Origin: Eopsaltria australis
Taxonomy: Eukaryota > Chordata > Aves > Passeriformes > Petroicidae
Direction of reading: 5' to 3'
Length of the DNA: 64,000 nucleotides
Assembly (NCBI GenBank): GCA_034509425.1
Contig: JAVTVJ010000666.1
Span: 124,001-188,000, forward strand
The notes beneath the pieces were generated by a model that was not told the DNA's origin, made no database searches, and was given only the letters and a program-made list of their open reading frames with translations. Every line of letters begins with the position of its first letter. Within the stretch, counting starts at the first letter, position 1. This document shows positions 60,401 through 64,000 of the stretch, piece by piece. Position numbers and translations under genes: made by a program.

Positions 60401-63400
60401 GGGAGCCTGTGGCTGAGATGACTGCAACCAATGCTCGGGGCCCAGGTGAGTGGACTCCAGGCTCCTGTGCATCTCCACTGCCCAAAGCCCTGGCAGAGCT
60501 GTGCCAGGGCACAATCACTGCTGCTCCTGGACCAGCTCTTCTTCCTGCAGACCTTCTGGAAACCATGGAGGCGGATGGGCACAGCCCCCACACCAGCCCC
60601 ACTGCCCAAGCTGCCCACAAGGGCGGGTATGTCTGCAAGGGGGAATGGCTGGGGGACATGAGGAGCTGCTGTGGAACAGGACTGGGATCACAGGGTCAGC
60701 ACCTCACTGTCCTGTCCTAGCATGTCACCATGGGGCTGACTGTACTTCCCCGTGGCAGGTACAGCACCAGCTCCAGGGTCGTGCGGTTTGTGAAGGCCAA
60801 GAGTGTGGGGCTGCGGCTGACGGGGGGGAACGATGTGGGCATCTTCGTGTCAAGTGTGCAGGAGGGGAGCCTCGCTGATAGCCAGGGTGTTCAGGAAGGT
60901 GACCAGATCCTGCAGGTACCCAGAGCTGAAAACGCTGCACCTGGACTGGCCCCAGCCCTTTTGGGTCCAGTATCTCCCCCAGGGTATCAACTCCAGGGTG
61001 ACAGGGACCAGTTCCCTCTCCCACTCTGCCCTGGGCACTGCTGTCTCTGGGTCCCCTGCTGGTGCCTATGCCCTCTGTCCTGCTGGCATGACCATGTCCC
61101 AGTGCTTTTCTCTGGCAGGTGAATGACACCAGTTTCCAGAACCTGACCCGTGAGGAGGCTGTGGAATATCTCATAGCCCTGCCCCCAGGCGAGGAAGTCA
61201 CAATGTGGACCCAGAGCAAACAGGACAGTGAGTAGTGATCAGACTCATCCCGGGCTTCTGCTTCTCCATCCTTGGTCTTGTCTGGGCAAGCACCAGACCT
61301 GCTCGACTTGCCCTTCCTGCCCCTGCAGGGTGGTCCTTCTTCCCCCCTGCTCCTCCAGAGAGCTGGCCAGGAGCTGGTCAGACCATCCCAGCCCTGTTTT
61401 GCCTTGGTGTCCTGGAGCACAGGGGCTTTCTGGCACCATGGCTCAGTCTGGAAAGGCCAGAGTGTGCTGGAGAGTCAGACCCTACTGTCCCCAGAATGCC
61501 TGAGAATGCCATGGGAGGAAAATGTGTCCCTAATACTCTCCTTAGCAGCAAGGGCTACTGTGGAGCCTCCCAGCCAGTCTAGTGCCTTCCCAAATCTCTC
61601 CAACATCTTCTTCCTCAGCCACCTCTTGCCCTTATGGTCACTCTTGCCCTGGGCTCCAGTTTACAGGAAGATGATCGCGTCCAACGTGGGTGACTCATTC
61701 TACATCCGGACACACTTCGACTTTGAGAAGGACACGCCATCAGGGCTCAGCTTTGTGCGTGGGGACGTGTTCCATGTGCTGGACACCATGTACCGGGGCA
61801 GGCTGGGGAGCTGGCTGGCTGTGCGCATGGGCAGGGACCTGCAGGAGCAGGAAAAGGGCATCATCCCCAACCGGAGCAGGTAGGGATGGAGCCAGGAACA
61901 GCTCTCAGACAAGCAGAGCCAGGGAAGGCTCCCAAGTGAGCTGGGGGCATGGATGGTGGGCTCAGTGAGAGGCAGGGCAAGGGCTGGTGGGGCAGTGGTG
62001 GGAAGCATGAGCTGGTGAAATCCCTTCTCAGGGTGGTGGGGCAGCTGATGGTAAAGTTGTCGAAGTATCAGAGAGAGAAATCTACCACAGCTTCACCTGG
62101 CTGTGCCACCAAGCAAGGGTACCAACTTCTGACCTGCTCCTCAAACCCAGAGGCTGCAGGTGCTGAGCCCTCTCCTCTCCCAGGGCCGAGCAGATCGCCA
62201 GCCTGGAGTCGGTGCTGAAAGCCACGTCTGGTGCCAATCCCTCCGGGGCAAGGGCTGAGTTTTGGAAGTTGAGGGGCCTGCGGGGAGCCAAGAAGATGCT
62301 GCGGAAGAGCCGGGAAGACCTGTCTGTCCTCACAAAGCAGGGGCGCTACCCACCATATGAGAGGGTGGTCCTGAAGGAAGGTGGGCACCAGGACAGCTTG
62401 ACCCACTTTGGGGACCTTGGTCCTGGGGCTGCCCTGCTGTAGATGGTGATGGGCCCCCCTCTCCTGGGAGGAGCAGGCCTGTGGGCACTGTGAGGAGTGG
62501 GGATGGGTGCTTGGGTGCTGGGAGCTCTGCCCTTTCCCCCATCCACCCTGAGCACCTCTGTCCTCCCACAGCCAGCTTCAAGCGGCCGGTGGTGATCCTG
62601 GGCCCCATCGCAGACATCGCTGTGCAGAAGCTGAGCAGGGAGCTGCCTGAGGTGTTTGAAATTGCCCGTAAGTGCCCCCACACTCTCCACACGGGGAGAA
62701 AATCATATCCAGCAGCCAGACCCTGTGAGAGTTCTTTACCTTTAGCTCCCTCCCTATGACACCCCAACACCTTCCTGGGCTCATTGGCCCTCTCCCCTCC
62801 ACTCCCTGGGGGACACAGCCTGGGGCTGTTGGAGGTGCAGCCCCTCTCATGCCCCATCTCTGTGTCCTGCAGCGAGTGTGCCCCGAGATGGGGCATCATC
62901 CAAGGTCATCAAGCTGGACTCGGTGCGGCAGATTGCAGAAAAGGTGAGACTTTTGTCCTTGGAGCCAGCTGGGGCCTGTGGAAAGCCCATGGCCCCCATC
63001 CCTGCTCCCAGCAGGGCTGATGGCTGTGCCCTGCCCCAGAACAAGCACGCCTTGCTGGACATCACACCCTCGGCCGTGGAGCGCCTCAATTACGTGCAGT
63101 ACTACCCCGTGGTGGTGTTCTGTGAGCCCGAGAGCCGCCAGGGCATCAAGGCCATGCGGCAGTGGCTGGCACCTGACTCCAGGAAGAGCTCCCGGCGCCT
63201 CTATGCCCAGGCCAACAAGATGAAGAAGTATTGCAGCCACCTCTTCACAGCCACCATCAGCCTCAGTGGCAGCGGCAATGCATGGTACGAGCAGATACAA
63301 GACATCATAAGGATACAGCAAAGCCAGCCTGTCTGGACAACAGCAGAGCAGGTACATGGCATGGGCCCTCTGTGATGAGGCTTGGCCACCTGGGGCTGCA

Positions 63401-64000
63401 GCCAGGCAGGTGATGGGGCTGCACATGGCCCCCCATGGCTGGGGTCCCACTTCTCTGTCATCCCCGCCCCTCAGGCAGATGTAGCACTTGAGGACACTCT
63501 GGACCTACTGAACCCACCGAGCACAGTGGCCTCAGGCTACCTGACATGTGACAGCCACACCAACAGTGACTACGATGACACAGATGGGGAAGCTGGTGCC
63601 TACACCGACGGCGAGGCAGAGGACGCCTATGACCAGCCCGGGCTGGCCCGTTCCTCTGAGCCAGCACAGCTGGCCCCAAGCCATGGCCTGGACTCCTCTG
63701 AGCCAGCACAGCTGGCCCCAAGCCATGGCCTGGACTCCTCCGAGACAGCACAGCTGGCCCCAAGCCGCAGCAAAAGTGAACAGGTGCGTTGCCCTAGACT
63801 GGTACCAGAGCCCAGTGGGGCAGAAAAGGGTGGCACAGTGCCTGGCTCTGGGGTGTAATTCCCATCCTGGTGGCACAGGCAGGGGGTCACCTCTGGCTGC
63901 TGCAGGGTCCAGCTGTGTATGTGTCCAGGGGAAAATGCCCCAGCCTGGGGCACAGCCCCTGCCCTGACAACCCCCACCTGTTCTTCCCCAGGTGCCCCAA
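57495..64000 (+). CDS. TJP3: Tight junction protein 3 (ZO-3), 3' end off the window
   Basis: Coding exons: 57495-57542 (exon begins 57375), 57635-57759, 57948-58050, 58233-58656, 58929-59032, 59844-60003, 60085-60175, 60381-60445, 60551-60626, 60759-60915, 61119-61227, 61660-61879, 62184-62380, 62572-62667, 62873-62943, 63040-63351, 63475-63783, 63992-64000 (cut). All introns GT-AG, all phases close; 892 residues present, human total 919. A cytoplasmic MAGUK scaffold under tight junctions. PDZ1 about 11-93, basic/His-rich linker 94-215, PDZ2 about 218-305, PDZ3 about 401-486, SH3 about 497-565, guanylate-kinase-like domain about 628-780, acidic tail from 790. [10 protein letters not shown] matches the human MEELTIWEQH start, with CACCATGG context. 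A 42-base repeat enlarges the tail. The final residues and PDZ-binding end lie beyond 64000. Confidence 0.96.
59033..59843 (+). other. TJP3: TJP3 intron 5
   Basis: An 811-base intron, the longest within the TJP3 coding part here, splitting PDZ2. I see no repeat, exon or RNA gene in it. Long open frames on the minus strand across 59441-60514 are shadows of GC-rich sequence. Confidence 0.7.
63652..63771 (+). repeat. TJP3: 42-bp in-frame tandem repeat in TJP3 exon 17
   Basis: Two full units (63652-63693 and 63694-63735) plus a partial third encode [14 protein letters not shown] twice and then [12 protein letters not shown] (residues 846-885). The first two units are identical at DNA level, so the duplication is recent or kept uniform by gene conversion. 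Human ZO-3 has one comparable Arg-Ser-Ser-Glu-Pro segment here. Confidence 0.92.

Noticed and set aside
59441..60514. Minus-strand open frame of 357 codons across TJP3 exons 6-8
   Set aside because: It overlaps well-supported TJP3 exons on the other strand and crosses introns; no recognisable protein.
1..64000. tRNA, rRNA, CRISPR, endogenous retrovirus or defence-type gene clusters
   Set aside because: I looked on both strands and saw no cloverleaf-type tRNA, no regular spacer array, and no retroviral coding motif. The transposon-derived DNA I recognise is CR1 plus one MIR-like SINE.

Overview
This is nuclear DNA from a bird. The clues are many copies of the avian CR1 retrotransposon in both orientations, compact GC-rich genes with short introns, strong CpG islands, and conserved gene order. 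Three neighbouring genes can be read exon by exon: CACTIN (minus strand), PIP5K1C (minus strand) and TJP3/ZO-3 (plus strand). This matches the human 19p13.3 order TBXA2R - CACTIN - PIP5K1C - TJP3, a block I would expect on a bird microchromosome (chromosome 28 in chicken). CR1 style suggests a songbird rather than a galliform, but I cannot prove that.

Layout. 1-4590: no recognised coding gene, but a strong CpG island at about 1430-3240, probably the promoter of a gene running off the left edge. 4608-9948: complete CACTIN, 10 coding exons, 747 residues. 9200-10340: CpG island of CACTIN. 10341-13704: probable 3' untranslated region of PIP5K1C, with a MIR-like ancient SINE. 13702-53745: complete PIP5K1C, 18 coding exons giving 667 residues, plus one alternative 75-base exon; intron 1 alone is about 20 kb and holds most of the CR1 copies. 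53080-55030: CpG island at the PIP5K1C start, facing TJP3, with a GC-box/X-box minisatellite. 55050-57374: 5' flank or first intron of TJP3. 57495-64000: TJP3, coding exons 1-17 complete and the first 9 bases of exon 18; the end of the gene lies off the right edge.

All reading frames were joined by hand. Each intron listed is GT-AG and each exon phase closes, so the three reconstructions are internally consistent. CACTIN is a splicing-associated nuclear protein. PIP5K1C makes PI(4,5)P2 at the plasma membrane, at focal adhesions and at synapses. TJP3 is a tight-junction scaffold. They share a neighbourhood rather than a pathway.

I found no novel defence, toxin, CRISPR or viral system. The more interesting signals are structural: a CR1 copy that ends at the likely branch point of the PIP5K1C stop-codon exon, a pair of sister C-terminal exons, a 32-base microexon, a MIR-like SINE in a 3' UTR, and a repeated X-box/GC-box array between two divergent genes.
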